From Melioribacteraceae bacterium (lineage in GTDB: Bacteria; Bacteroidota; Ignavibacteria; Ignavibacteriales; Melioribacteraceae), in assembly GCA_035362835.1 (NCBI GenBank), contig DAOSDY010000003.1:310001-374000 (forward strand): a stretch of 64,000 nt of DNA, written 5' to 3'. Under the pieces are notes generated by a model. The model ran no database searches and was not told the DNA's origin. It saw nothing but the letters and a program-made list of their open reading frames with translations. Made by a program: the position numbers and the translations under genes. Below are positions 17,326 through 26,658 of the stretch, piece by piece. The first letter of the stretch is position 1; each line of letters begins with the position of its first letter.

Positions 17326-18699
17326 ATGAGCGATGAACAGAAAACCGTTTCAGGTAGTTTGAATCTTTATCAGGGTGTTAGGGGCTTTGCAGTAAAAATA
17401 TTGAATCGAATTGACAGAACCGATGCCTATCTCGATAAACTCCTTGAAATTGAATTAAAAAACTCGAACCTCTCCGGCCCGGATAAAGCTCTTTTGTTTG
17501 AAATTGTCCATGGCGTTATGAGATGGATGGGCAGAATCGACTGGATTCTGAATGGATTTTATAAAGGGCAATTCTCTAAAGTTGTACCGAATATTAAAAA
17601 TGCTTTGAGAGTAGCTCTTTACCAGATCCTTTTTCTTGATAAAGTACCCGACTACGCGGCGGTGAATGAAGCTGTTGAGTTCGTAAAAAAGCTTCAGGGA
17701 CAGAAATATGCTGATGTAGCCAATGGTGTTTTGAGAAATATAATACGCAACAAGGAGGGAATTAGATATCCCAATCCTGATGAAGATCCTGTTGCATACC
17801 TCAGCGCTTACTACTCTCATCCCTCCTGGATTGTAAAAAGGTGGACTGCACGTTTCGGTAAAGAGGAAACAGAACGATTACTTATAGCCAACAACAACAA
17901 ACCCGTTCTTACACTTCGTGTCAACAATCTTGTAACAACTAAAAGCGACTTTAAAAAGCTTCTTGATTCAGTGCAGCTGAAATATTCTGATAGTAAAGCA
18001 GTTGAACAGTTTATTCGTTTAAGCTCCCTTTCCAACATTACCGATTGGGAATACTTTGCAAAAGGATTTTTTTCTGTTCAGGATGAAAGTACCGGATTCC
18101 CTGTTCTATTGCTTGATGTTAAACCCGGTATGCGGGTTCTTGACCTTTGTGCAGCACCCGGCGGTAAAACCGCCTTTATTGCTGAACTGATGGAGAACAA
18201 TGGTGAAATAGTTGCTTTGGACCGTTTCGAAAGCCGTTTAAAGATTCTCAATAAAAATCTTGACCGTCTTAAAGTCTCTATCGTAAATACAATTGCAATT
18301 GATGCTAATGAGTTCTCTGACGAGAAGGGATTCGACCGTGTCCTAATTGACGCGCCATGTTCGGGACTCGGGACTCTAACAAAAAAACCTGATCTTAAAT
18401 GGAAGAAAGACTTGGGTGATATCAGAAAAATTGTTAATATTCAGCAGGATTTAATTAGAAAGGGAGCATCACTCCTGAAGCCCGGCGGCTACCTCGTCTA
18501 CAGTACATGTACTATTGAGCCGGAAGAGAATTTCGAAAATGTTAAGAAATTCTTAAATGAAAATCAGGATTTTAAACTCGTTGATGCATCCTCTATTATT
18601 CCCGGAGAATTTGTGAGTCCGGAAGGATTTGTTCAAACATTTCCTCATATTCATGATTTTGACGGCTCTTTTGCCGTAAAACTGGTTAGGGAACATTAA
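17326..18699 (+). CDS. rsmB: 16S rRNA (cytosine-967-C5)-methyltransferase RsmB
   Basis: This enzyme methylates C967 of 16S rRNA using S-adenosylmethionine. The 457-residue protein has an N-terminal NusB-like RNA-binding domain (about 10-150, including YLDKLLEIEL and PDYAAVNEAVEFVK) and a NOL1/NOP2/Sun methyltransferase domain. The SAM loop is DLCAAPGGKTAFIAE (near 271). The two catalytic cysteines are in DAPCSGLGT (near 342) and VYSTCTIEPEEN (near 393). All expected catalytic residues are present. It is followed 15 bases later by the RodZ-like gene. Confidence 0.95.
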   Translation: MSDEQKTVSGSLNLYQGVRGFAVKILNRIDRTDAYLDKLLEIELKNSNLSGPDKALLFEIVHGVMRWMGRIDWILNGFYKGQFSKVVPNIKNALRVALYQILFLDKVPDYAAVNEAVEFVKKLQGQKYADVANGVLRNIIRNKEGIRYPNPDEDPVAYLSAYYSHPSWIVKRWTARFGKEETERLLIANNNKPVLTLRVNNLVTTKSDFKKLLDSVQLKYSDSKAVEQFIRLSSLSNITDWEYFAKGFFSVQDESTGFPVLLLDVKPGMRVLDLCAAPGGKTAFIAELMENNGEIVALDRFESRLKILNKNLDRLKVSIVNTIAIDANEFSDEKGFDRVLIDAPCSGLGTLTKKPDLKWKKDLGDIRKIVNIQQDLIRKGASLLKPGGYLVYSTCTIEPEENFENVKKFLNENQDFKLVDASSIIPGEFVSPEGFVQTFPHIHDFDGSFAVKLVREH

Positions 18700-18714
18700 C
18701 TAACTCTATAGATT

Positions 18715-19623
18715 ATGAATGAAGCTTTAAAAAAATTTGCGACAGAATTAAAAACTTCCCGAGAAGCTAAAGAAATATCACTCAACTATATTGCCAGCCG
18801 GACAAAAATCGATATCAGATTTCTTCAGGCAATTGAAGAAGGCAATTTTGATCTCTTACCTGAAATTTACATGCGTGCGTTTATAAGGGAATATGCTCAA
18901 TTCTCCGAAATTGATGTTAAAGAAGTCTTAAAAAAATTCGATCTTGCTAAACGCGGCCTGCTTGAAGAAAATTCCTCACAGGAAAAAGAACCGGATGAAT
19001 CCTCAGCCGCGGAACAGACAATGAGTGAAAAGGTTGAAACAAAACCTGCTCAAAAAATCATGGAGGAAACCGAACCGGATTCTAAAGAACCGGCAGATCA
19101 TCAAGTAACCGCAGAGATTCCTCCCAAAAAAATTGAAATAAAAAATTTATATGTCCTTTCATTTTCCGTGCTTGTTATAATGTTATTAATTGCCTATTTC
19201 ATTTTTTTCAATGGTCCGTCCAAAGAAATTATTGCTGATATACCCGACCAGGACAGGATTGAACAATCCGGCGAACGTTTTGAACTGGAAGCAACGCCTC
19301 AGGCCAACGAATATATGCCTGAAGACGATAGCCTTAAGCTGGATTTAACAGGCTTGGGCCGTGTTTGGGTAAAAGTCCAATCCGATAGTAGAATTATTTT
19401 TCAGGGTTTCCTTTTGGAAAAACAGAACTCTTCTTTCAAGGCGCTGAATGAATTTAGAGTTTCAGTTGGTAATGCCGGATTAATTTCAATGGATCTAAAT
19501 GGCAAACAATTGCAGATACCGGGAGCCAGGGGGGAAATAAGAAACTACATAATTAATTCAGATACAGTGAAATCATATATATTATCAGTACCGTCAAAGA
19601 ATGAAACCGGATCCCCAAACTAG
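18715..19623 (+). CDS. rodZ: RodZ-like helix-turn-helix membrane protein
   Basis: The 302-residue protein has a cytoplasmic Xre/RodZ-type HTH domain (about 5-75, with SLNYIASRTKIDIRFLQAIE and YMRAFIREYAQ), a charged Glu/Lys/Pro linker, one membrane helix (about 143-163) and a C-terminal periplasmic beta domain of the DUF4115 kind (LDLTGLGRVWVKVQSDSRIIF, then GNAGLISMDLNGKQL). RodZ links MreB to the cell wall in rod-shaped cells, so a shape role is likely. MreB is not in the window. The end overlaps the ligA start by 23 bases, which implies co-translation. Confidence 0.85.
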   Translation: MNEALKKFATELKTSREAKEISLNYIASRTKIDIRFLQAIEEGNFDLLPEIYMRAFIREYAQFSEIDVKEVLKKFDLAKRGLLEENSSQEKEPDESSAAEQTMSEKVETKPAQKIMEETEPDSKEPADHQVTAEIPPKKIEIKNLYVLSFSVLVIMLLIAYFIFFNGPSKEIIADIPDQDRIEQSGERFELEATPQANEYMPEDDSLKLDLTGLGRVWVKVQSDSRIIFQGFLLEKQNSSFKALNEFRVSVGNAGLISMDLNGKQLQIPGARGEIRNYIINSDTVKSYILSVPSKNETGSPN

Positions 19624-21610
19624 AATTGATCAACTCCGAAAGCTGATTAAAGAACACGATTATAACTATTTTGTTCTTGCCAGACCAACAATCAGCGATT
19701 ATGAATACGACCGGCTCCTCAATGAACTGATTCAAATCGAGAAAGAGAATCCACATTTAGTTACACCTGATTCACCGACTCAGAGAGTAGGGTCGGATAT
19801 ATCTAACGAATTCAGAACTGTCACACATTCAATTCCGATGCTCAGTTTATCCAATTCCTACAGCGAAGATGAAATTCTAGATTTCGACAGGAGAGTAAGG
19901 GAAGGCCTCCCGGCGCATGAGAAAATTGAATACGTATGCGAACTTAAAATTGACGGTGTTTCAGTCAGTCTGAAATATAGAAATGGAAGACTTATAACCG
20001 CAGCTACGCGGGGCGACGGAACTACAGGTGAGGAAATAACAAACAATATCAGGACAATTAGATCCGTACCACTTACAATTGAAAAAGTACCCGGAAAGGA
20101 TTTAAACCTTGTAGAAGTACGCGGTGAAATATACATGGAAGTTGAACAGTTTAACAGGCTGAACGAAGAACGCGAGCTAAACGGTGAAAAGACTTTCGCA
20201 AATCCGCGTAATTCAACCGCAGGTACAATAAAATTATTAGATCCCAGAATTGTTGCCCGGCGGCCTCTTCAGATCTTTGTCTATTATCTTTTTTCCGAAT
20301 CTGATCAGCTTGTTACTCATTCTGAAAATCTGGAGCTTCTTCAAAAACTCGGCTTCAGGGTAAATAAGAATTACAAACTGTGCACATCCTTAGACGAGGT
20401 TTTTTCTTTCTGCCGGTTCTGGGAGGAAAAAAGAGAAACACTTCCATATGAAATTGACGGAGTGGTTATAAAAGTTAATTCGCTAAATCTTCAGAAAATA
20501 TTAGGTAGTATTGCAAAATCGCCCAGATGGGCAATCGCATTTAAGTTTAAAGCCCGTCAGGCAAAAACTAAGTTGAACAGAATAACCTGGCAGGTTGGAA
20601 GAACCGGAACTCTTACTCCTGTAGCTGAACTTGATCCGGTCTTTTTAGCCGGTTCAACCATTAGCCGCGCTACTCTCCATAATATCGACGAGATAAGGAG
20701 AAAAGATATCCGGGAGGGCGATGCTGTTATAATTGAAAAAGGCGGGGATGTAATTCCCAAAGTAGTCTCTGTTGTTCTCGATAATCGTCCCAAAGATTTA
20801 AAGATTGTTGTTCCTCCGGATAAATGTCCGGTCTGTAATTCCTCTCTATTCAGGCCCGTGGATGAAGTGGCGATTTATTGCGAGAATAATTCATGCCCTG
20901 CGCAGGTTAAGGGAAGACTTCTTCATTTTGCATCCAGGGGTGCAATGGATATCTCAGGGCTCGGAGAATCATTGATAAACTTATTTGTCGATTCAGGGTT
21001 TTTAAGCAGCTATTCCGATATCTATTATCTTGCCAATCGAAGGGACGAATTAATCGGAATAGATCGTCTTGGAGAAAAGAGCATCGATAATCTTCTTAAT
21101 GCCATTAGTGAAAGTAGGAAAAGACCATTTGATAAAGTCCTGTTTGCTTTGGGTATACGCTATGTTGGAGCCGGCGCAGCTAAAAAACTCGTGCAGTACT
21201 TCTTATCGATCGATAAACTTATTGAAGCCCGGCAAGAAGAGATTGAAAATGTTCCGGAAATCGGGCCGAGTATTAGCATGAGCATTAAAAGATTCTTTTC
21301 CGATCGGAATAATATTAAAGAAATTGAAAGACTAAGAGATATCGGTTTAAGTTTCTCGACGCATGCAAAATCGGAAAAATCACTAAAGCTCAATGGGGCT
21401 TCATTTGTTTTAACCGGTACTTTACCGAACTACTCAAGGGAGGAAGCCAAAGAATTGATTGAAAAGAACGGCGGAGTAGTTGTCTCTTCCGTTAGTAAAA
21501 AAACTAATTTTGTCCTCGCCGGCGAAAATGCGGGCTCAAAACTCGATAAAGCGGTTTCGCTGGGTATAAAAATTCTTACAGAGGATCAGTTTCTGGAAAT
21601 GATAAGGTGA
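19601..21610 (+). CDS. ligA: NAD+-dependent DNA ligase
   Basis: This enzyme seals nicks in replication and repair. Its 669 residues have all LigA domains in order. Domain Ia and the nucleotidyl-transfer domain have the adenylated lysine in CELKIDGVSV (near 117), RGDGTTGEEITNN and EIDGVVIKV. The OB fold contains VGRTGTLTPVAEL. The four-cysteine zinc finger (CPVCNSS, then CENNSCPAQ) is followed by helix-hairpin-helix repeats (VPEIGPSISMSI) and a C-terminal BRCT domain (SFVLTGTLPNYSREEAKELI). The start inside the 3' end of the RodZ-like gene is supported by the conserved early motif LIKEHDYNYFV. Confidence 0.98.
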   Translation: MKPDPQTRIDQLRKLIKEHDYNYFVLARPTISDYEYDRLLNELIQIEKENPHLVTPDSPTQRVGSDISNEFRTVTHSIPMLSLSNSYSEDEILDFDRRVREGLPAHEKIEYVCELKIDGVSVSLKYRNGRLITAATRGDGTTGEEITNNIRTIRSVPLTIEKVPGKDLNLVEVRGEIYMEVEQFNRLNEERELNGEKTFANPRNSTAGTIKLLDPRIVARRPLQIFVYYLFSESDQLVTHSENLELLQKLGFRVNKNYKLCTSLDEVFSFCRFWEEKRETLPYEIDGVVIKVNSLNLQKILGSIAKSPRWAIAFKFKARQAKTKLNRITWQVGRTGTLTPVAELDPVFLAGSTISRATLHNIDEIRRKDIREGDAVIIEKGGDVIPKVVSVVLDNRPKDLKIVVPPDKCPVCNSSLFRPVDEVAIYCENNSCPAQVKGRLLHFASRGAMDISGLGESLINLFVDSGFLSSYSDIYYLANRRDELIGIDRLGEKSIDNLLNAISESRKRPFDKVLFALGIRYVGAGAAKKLVQYFLSIDKLIEARQEEIENVPEIGPSISMSIKRFFSDRNNIKEIERLRDIGLSFSTHAKSEKSLKLNGASFVLTGTLPNYSREEAKELIEKNGGVVVSSVSKKTNFVLAGENAGSKLDKAVSLGIKILTEDQFLEMIR

Positions 21611-21614
21611 AAAA

Positions 21615-22145
21615 ATGTTCGAAAAATTAAAATTGAAAATGGCCCATTATTATATCCGGAAAAAATATCTTAAACCTGTTGGGGAATCCTTCTCATATAA
21701 TAATATTATCTCGAAAAGCAAGGATTTTTTTGTTTTGATGCCTAATGATGATAAGGATTTTTATCACGGACTCGAACTGATTAAATACCTTCGAATAAAT
21801 AACAAAAATGTTACATTGTTTCTGCCTGAGCATAAATATAACCTGATCCCGGAAAAGGAAAAATTCCGCTATATCAGTTACCATGAGGATCAAAAATCCA
21901 GATTAAATCTGCCGGCCAAAAACCTGGTACAGCGGCTAAAATCGAAAGAGTATGAAGTAGTTGTAGATCTTAACCGGAATGAGGACGTATATTTCAGTTC
22001 CATAACCAATATCGTTTCTTCAAGGTTTAGAATCGGGTTTAATAAGGAAAGATCGGAAAACTATTATAACCTTCAGATTGTCAATTCAGCGGGTGATCCG
22101 GAGCTTATTTACAGGAATTTTGTGAATTTTTTAAGGATGTTTTAG
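21615..22145 (+). CDS. Small glycosyltransferase-9-like protein, unknown function
   Basis: The family is not firmly recognised. The 176-residue protein resembles the N-terminal Rossmann half of heptosyltransferase-type (GT9) enzymes: FFVLMPNDDKDFYHGLELIK, NVTLFLPEHKYNLI, YEVVVDLNRNEDVYFSSITN and SRFRIGFNKERSENYYNLQI. The second, sugar-nucleotide-binding half is missing. Short proteins of this look occur as stand-alone genes in Bacteroidota relatives (I recall a DUF6913-type family, not verified). It follows ligA by four bases. Catalytic activity is doubtful because the donor-binding domain is absent. Confidence 0.5.
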   Translation: MFEKLKLKMAHYYIRKKYLKPVGESFSYNNIISKSKDFFVLMPNDDKDFYHGLELIKYLRINNKNVTLFLPEHKYNLIPEKEKFRYISYHEDQKSRLNLPAKNLVQRLKSKEYEVVVDLNRNEDVYFSSITNIVSSRFRIGFNKERSENYYNLQIVNSAGDPELIYRNFVNFLRMF

Positions 22146-22214
22146 AAATCGAACTTTTGAATAATGAAATGAATTTGTAGATTAGGGACGTAATTAATCA
22201 ATTTTGGCGAATAA

Positions 22215-22574
22215 ATGAGCGAAAATATCAATTTTGAACTTAGGCGGTCGGGGGATATTACCGTTTTTAAATTAAATGAAAAACGGTTCGATGCATCGAT
22301 TGCTGGTTTTGTAAAAGGCGAGTTTACTATCCTTATGCACACCGAAGAAGTAAAAAAACTCGTGATAGATCTCTCTGAAGTCGAATATTGCGACAGTTCA
22401 GGTTTAAGCGCCATCCTTCTTGCTTTCCGAATATTACAGTCGAACGAAGGCCATATTAGATTGGCATCTCCTACTAAGAATGTAAAAACATTGATCGAAA
22501 TTTCCCAGTTGGACAGAGTTTTAACAATCTGTAATACTGTTAACGAAGCAGTAAAAGACTTGGAAAGTATATAG
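22215..22574 (+). CDS. STAS-domain anti-sigma-factor antagonist
   Basis: This 119-residue single STAS domain is of the SpoIIAA/RsbV kind. The conserved phospho-acceptor loop is VEYCDSSGLSAILLAF, where the serine after Asp is phosphorylated by an RsbW-type kinase. Dephosphorylation lets such proteins release a sigma factor by binding the anti-sigma kinase. No partner kinase or PP2C phosphatase is encoded nearby, so its circuit lies elsewhere. It is preceded by 69 and followed by 137 non-coding bases, and it may be transcribed on its own. A weak AT-rich hairpin (22579-22597) follows the stop. Confidence 0.88.
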   Translation: MSENINFELRRSGDITVFKLNEKRFDASIAGFVKGEFTILMHTEEVKKLVIDLSEVEYCDSSGLSAILLAFRILQSNEGHIRLASPTKNVKTLIEISQLDRVLTICNTVNEAVKDLESI

Positions 22575-22634
22575 CTGTAATTAAATCTCTTTTAATTAGA
22601 GTGCTTTCAAAGGAAATAAAATTCAATTCCCAAA

Positions 22635-22665
22635 TTTGCCTTCAAACATTATATAATTAATTTTA
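22635..22665 (+). promoter_or_regulatory. Promoter candidate for the HAD phosphatase gene
   Basis: TTTG (22635-22638), a 19-base spacer and TAATTTTA (22658-22665) match TTTG-N19-TAnnTTTG except for the last base. The leader to the ATG at 22712 would be about 40 bases. It lies in the 137-base gap after the STAS gene, where nothing else is apparent. Confidence 0.35.
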
Positions 22666-22711
22666 TTTTTGATTGTAAGTTCTGATTATAATCTGTATCT
22701 GCTGAGTTTTT

Positions 22712-23557
22712 ATGATTTCTAAAGATGTATTGAGTAGAATAAAACTTGTAGTTTTCGACCTGGATGGTACAATCCTGGATGACAATGGTAATCTGGACGG
22801 CGATACTGTTGTGCTTGTTAATAAATTGAAGAATACGGGCGTTCAATTTTCCATCGCTACAGGAAGACTACACAGCGCTGTTCTCGATTTTGTCGATACA
22901 CTTACTCTCGAACTTCCTCTGATAACTCTGGATGGCACATTAATAAAAAATCCCGTCTCCGGTGAAGTTATCCATCAATCAACTTTGCCCGAGAAAATCG
23001 TGGTCAAAGCATTGGCTCTTGCCGAACGGTATTTCCTGAAAATAGCATTATGCCATGGCGACGCAATCTATTATACTGAGGAGAATTCCGTTATTCAAAA
23101 TCTATTGGAAAAATTCGGCGCCAGGTATGTATTTATCAATTCTTATGACGGGTACACAAGAGATACACTCGAAATAGTAATGACAGGAGACTATAGCGAC
23201 CTCGTCCGCCAGGCTTCCAATAAACTTTCGTTCCCGTATACATTCGGCGTAAGAAATTCCTTTTATAAATCACAAAGTCACGGCGGAATCTATTATCTTG
23301 AAATTAGAAAAATGGGGTCTAGTAAAGGTGAGGGACTGATAAAACTCTGCAGGCATCTCGGAATTAAAATTAAAAATACCGCCGTTATTGGCGACTGGTA
23401 TAACGATAAATCATTATTTGAAAACGATTCTTTGAAAATCGCTGTTGCAAATGCCGTTCCTGAAATAAAAAGGCTTTCCGATATGGTGACAAAGAGAACA
23501 AATAATGAGGGAGGGGTAAACGAATTTTTAAAATTATTGCTAAAAGCTAAATCATAA
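22712..23557 (+). CDS. HAD-superfamily hydrolase, Cof type
   Basis: This 281-residue phosphatase is of the HAD class with a type IIB cap, probably acting on a small sugar or nucleotide phosphate in the cytoplasm. Motif I with the nucleophilic Asp is VVFDLDGTILDDNG (about 14-27), motif II is FSIATGR, motif III lysine is seen near MGSSKGEGLIKLC, and motif IV is AVIGDWYNDKSLFE. The C-terminal NNEGGVNEFL is also typical of Cof proteins. The substrate cannot be deduced. It is followed six bases later by the 7TM-HD gene. Confidence 0.9.
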   Translation: MISKDVLSRIKLVVFDLDGTILDDNGNLDGDTVVLVNKLKNTGVQFSIATGRLHSAVLDFVDTLTLELPLITLDGTLIKNPVSGEVIHQSTLPEKIVVKALALAERYFLKIALCHGDAIYYTEENSVIQNLLEKFGARYVFINSYDGYTRDTLEIVMTGDYSDLVRQASNKLSFPYTFGVRNSFYKSQSHGGIYYLEIRKMGSSKGEGLIKLCRHLGIKIKNTAVIGDWYNDKSLFENDSLKIAVANAVPEIKRLSDMVTKRTNNEGGVNEFLKLLLKAKS

Positions 23558-23562
23558 GTAAA

Positions 23563-25758
23563 ATGAACAGGAATAAAGAAAAGGTAATGAGACAGAGTCT
23601 TCGACTCAAAATTCTGATAATCATCGTTACAATCATTCTGATTGTTATGATGTTTCCCCGGGGAGAATCGATTGAGTCGGATGTGACTGTTGGTTCTGTC
23701 TGGATAAAAGACGATCTAATTGCCTCCACTACCTTTGAAGTTCTTAAAAGCAGCGATATTTTTGAAAAAGAAAAAATACAGGCTGCCTCAAGAGTTCAGC
23801 CGATTTTTCTAAGGGATAACAGCATTTCCTCGCTTACAATCGACTCTGTACGTAAATATAACCGTATTATACCAAACCTTATCGACTCAAGAAAAATTGA
23901 AGGAGAATCTCCGAATACAGCTTTCCTTAGCAATAATTCGTTTGATGTTTTTTCACGTTTCAAGAGAAGAGCCGCCTCGTTTAACGGCGTTAGGACATAT
24001 TCGCTAACAGAGGTGCTTCGTCTATCGAGGGATCTTCTCGAAAGAGTATATCAGAGGGGACTGCTTAATCTATCTTACAAAGAGATTAACCGGGACAGCA
24101 TTTCGGTTAGAGACGGAAAATTCGAACACGTGTTCCCGAAAACGCTCTATCTCGACCGTGAAGTAGCAAATGAATACATACGCGGTTTTATTACACTGAA
24201 CATCGGGACAAATAACGATTTAAATGAAGCTGTTACTGAATACGTCTCCTATTTCCTTAAACCGAATCTTATTTACAGTTACGAGCTGACCAACACGGCG
24301 ATTCAAAATGCAAAGGATAAAGTTCCGCGCAACGTCGGTATCGTCAATGAAAATGAAAGAATTGTTGCAAAGCACGACCGAATTACACCCGAAGTTAAAC
24401 TGAAGATCGATTCTTATAGAATTGCTAAAGGGGAGGAGATCGGTTTCTGGTCCCGGCTAGCCCAGAATATCGGTAAATTCACTCACATTTTCGTAATTCT
24501 GATTCTTCTCATAATCTATGTCTATTTATTCAGAAAGAGAATTTATAACGATAATCTTAAGATTCTTCTTATTTCAATAATTATTCTCTTCATCAGTTTT
24601 ATTACCTACCTGATATATAACCTGAATGTATCCGCGCCGGTAGAATTTCTTGTAATTGTTCCGGTTGCCTCGATGCTTCTAACTATCATTTTTGATTCCA
24701 GAGTCGGTTTTTATGGTACAATAGTTATCTCTTTGATTGTCGGCGGATTAAGAGGTAACGATTATGTCTTCGCAATAATGAATATTGTGGCCGGCGGACT
24801 ATCGGCCTATACGGTTAGAGATATTAAAAACAGAACCCAAATCTTCCGGTCATTCTTTTATATTCTTGTTGGATATGTGTTAAGTATAATTGCATTCAGT
24901 CTGGAAAGATTCGCGTCATTCGATCAGATGCTGGTCAGCTTTGCTTTCGCTGCATCCAATGCTCTTATCAGTCCGGTGTTTACATACGGACTCATTATTT
25001 TCATTGAGCGGATTTTCAAAATAACCACCGATCTAACACTGCTTGAGCTAACCGATTTCAACCATCCGCTGCTAAAAGATCTGGCGCATAACGCGCCCGG
25101 TACATTCAATCATTCAATGGTGATAGGAACTCTTGTAGAGACAACCGCAGAAGCAACAGGTGCTAATCCAATCCTTGCACGTGTCGGAGCTTATTATCAC
25201 GACATCGGGAAATCACTGGACCCGGCAAGTTTTGTTGAGAATCAGATCAATTCGGAAAATATTCACGAGAAACTCACACCGGAAAGAAGTGTTGAACTGA
25301 TCCGGAATCATGTTGAAAAGGGAATAACTCTGGCTCAGAAAAGTGATTTACCCCAGGAGATAATTGATTTTATCCCAATGCATCACGGTACAATGATTAT
25401 TTCTTATTTCTACGAAAAAGCTAAAGAGCTTTACGGCGAGGAAAATGTTGAAGTCGATAATTTCCGCTACCCCGGACCTAAGCCGAATACAAAAGAGACA
25501 GCACTGGTTATGCTTGCCGATGCCTGCGAATCGACTGTTCGATCCGTTTCGGAAAGTGACCCGCAGAAAGTCGGAAACATTATTAATAATCTTATTAATG
25601 CCCGGGTGGATGACGGGCAGCTCGACGACGCCCCTCTGACTTTCAAGGATTTAAGCAAAATCCGGGAATCGTTTCACAAAATTCTTATCGGTCAGCATCA
25701 TAAACGAATCCGGTATCCAAAACAGGAAGAACTTGAATCTGATAAGGATGACGATTAA
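23563..25758 (+). CDS. 7TM-HD family phosphohydrolase (PgpH-like, putative c-di-AMP phosphodiesterase)
   Basis: The 731-residue protein has the PgpH layout: a membrane anchor (about 10-26), a large extracytoplasmic 7TMR-HDED domain (about 30-300), seven membrane helices (about 305-490) and a cytoplasmic HD domain. The metal-binding set is HNAPGTFNHSMVIG, YYHDIGKSLDP (HD near 545), MHHGTMIISYF and LADACEST. In Listeria, PgpH hydrolyses the second messenger c-di-AMP, which controls osmolyte uptake. That activity is inferred here from architecture. It starts near the HAD gene stop and is followed five bases later by the recombinase gene. Confidence 0.9.
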   Translation: MNRNKEKVMRQSLRLKILIIIVTIILIVMMFPRGESIESDVTVGSVWIKDDLIASTTFEVLKSSDIFEKEKIQAASRVQPIFLRDNSISSLTIDSVRKYNRIIPNLIDSRKIEGESPNTAFLSNNSFDVFSRFKRRAASFNGVRTYSLTEVLRLSRDLLERVYQRGLLNLSYKEINRDSISVRDGKFEHVFPKTLYLDREVANEYIRGFITLNIGTNNDLNEAVTEYVSYFLKPNLIYSYELTNTAIQNAKDKVPRNVGIVNENERIVAKHDRITPEVKLKIDSYRIAKGEEIGFWSRLAQNIGKFTHIFVILILLIIYVYLFRKRIYNDNLKILLISIIILFISFITYLIYNLNVSAPVEFLVIVPVASMLLTIIFDSRVGFYGTIVISLIVGGLRGNDYVFAIMNIVAGGLSAYTVRDIKNRTQIFRSFFYILVGYVLSIIAFSLERFASFDQMLVSFAFAASNALISPVFTYGLIIFIERIFKITTDLTLLELTDFNHPLLKDLAHNAPGTFNHSMVIGTLVETTAEATGANPILARVGAYYHDIGKSLDPASFVENQINSENIHEKLTPERSVELIRNHVEKGITLAQKSDLPQEIIDFIPMHHGTMIISYFYEKAKELYGEENVEVDNFRYPGPKPNTKETALVMLADACESTVRSVSESDPQKVGNIINNLINARVDDGQLDDAPLTFKDLSKIRESFHKILIGQHHKRIRYPKQEELESDKDDD

Positions 25759-25763
25759 ATACC

Positions 25764-26654
25764 ATGGAAGAATTCCTGAAAGAATATCTTACCATTTTAC
25801 GCTTTGAGAAAAATCTTGCCGATAATACTATCAAATCGTATGAAAACGATATAAAAAGTTTTCTGGATTATTGTTTTAACAGTAATGTAACCGATCTTAA
25901 TAATCTTACTGCAAATGATCTGACTCGATTTTTTGAGCAGCAGCGTCGGATAGGGAAAGACAGTTCCACCTCAGCAAGGTATATGTCATCAATAAAGGGA
26001 TTCTTCAGCTATCTTATTGATAACGGATATATTGAATTGAATCCGACTGAAAAACTGATGTCCGTTAAAAAATCACGGAAGCTGCCAACTGTTCTCTCTT
26101 TCGATGAAGTAGAGAAAATTTTGAACATCCCCGATACTTCTGAAATTACTGGCTTGAGAGATAAAGCACTTCTGGAATTATTCTACTCGTCAGGCTTGCG
26201 GGTATCGGAACTTATCAATATTAAAATCAACGACCTTTTTTTTAATGATGAAGTAATAAGGGTGTTGGGCAAAGGATCCAAGGAAAGAATAGTTCCTGTT
26301 GGAAGCAGCGCTATCAACTGGATTACAGAGTATCTTAAAAGGTCCCGCCCGTATCTCGAAAAAAAATCGGTAAGTCAGAATTTTCTGTTCCTTAATAAAA
26401 GGGGTACAAGACTTTCAAGAATGTGGATCTGGAAAATAATCGACCGGTGCGCGAAAGATGCAGGTATTACCAAGGAAATTCACCCGCATACATTCAGACA
26501 TTCATTTGCAACCCACCTTCTGGAAGGAGGAGCAGATCTCAGAGCCGTTCAGGAAATGCTCGGTCATGCCGATATATCAACCACTCAGATTTATACGCAT
26601 ATAGACCGTGAATATGTAAAACAGGTTCACAAAGATCATCATCCCAGAGGTTGA
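25764..26654 (+). CDS. xerD: Tyrosine recombinase XerC/XerD
   Basis: This is a site-specific recombinase that resolves chromosome dimers at dif during division, normally with FtsK. Its 296 residues have an N-terminal SAM-like core-binding domain (about 5-90) and a catalytic domain with the full set: Arg in SSGLRVSELI, Lys in LGKGSKERIVP, HPHTFRHSFATHLL, and LGHADISTTQIYTH with the nucleophilic Tyr. Length and motif spacing are those of housekeeping XerC/D rather than phage integrases, and no attachment site is nearby. Whether it is XerC or XerD cannot be settled by eye. Confidence 0.93.
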   Translation: MEEFLKEYLTILRFEKNLADNTIKSYENDIKSFLDYCFNSNVTDLNNLTANDLTRFFEQQRRIGKDSSTSARYMSSIKGFFSYLIDNGYIELNPTEKLMSVKKSRKLPTVLSFDEVEKILNIPDTSEITGLRDKALLELFYSSGLRVSELINIKINDLFFNDEVIRVLGKGSKERIVPVGSSAINWITEYLKRSRPYLEKKSVSQNFLFLNKRGTRLSRMWIWKIIDRCAKDAGITKEIHPHTFRHSFATHLLEGGADLRAVQEMLGHADISTTQIYTHIDREYVKQVHKDHHPRG

Positions 26655-26658
26655 GCAG

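Noticed and set aside
25764..26654. Tyrosine recombinase considered as a phage or island integrase
   Set aside because: Length and motifs are of XerC/D type, and no tRNA, attachment repeats or mobile genes are nearby.
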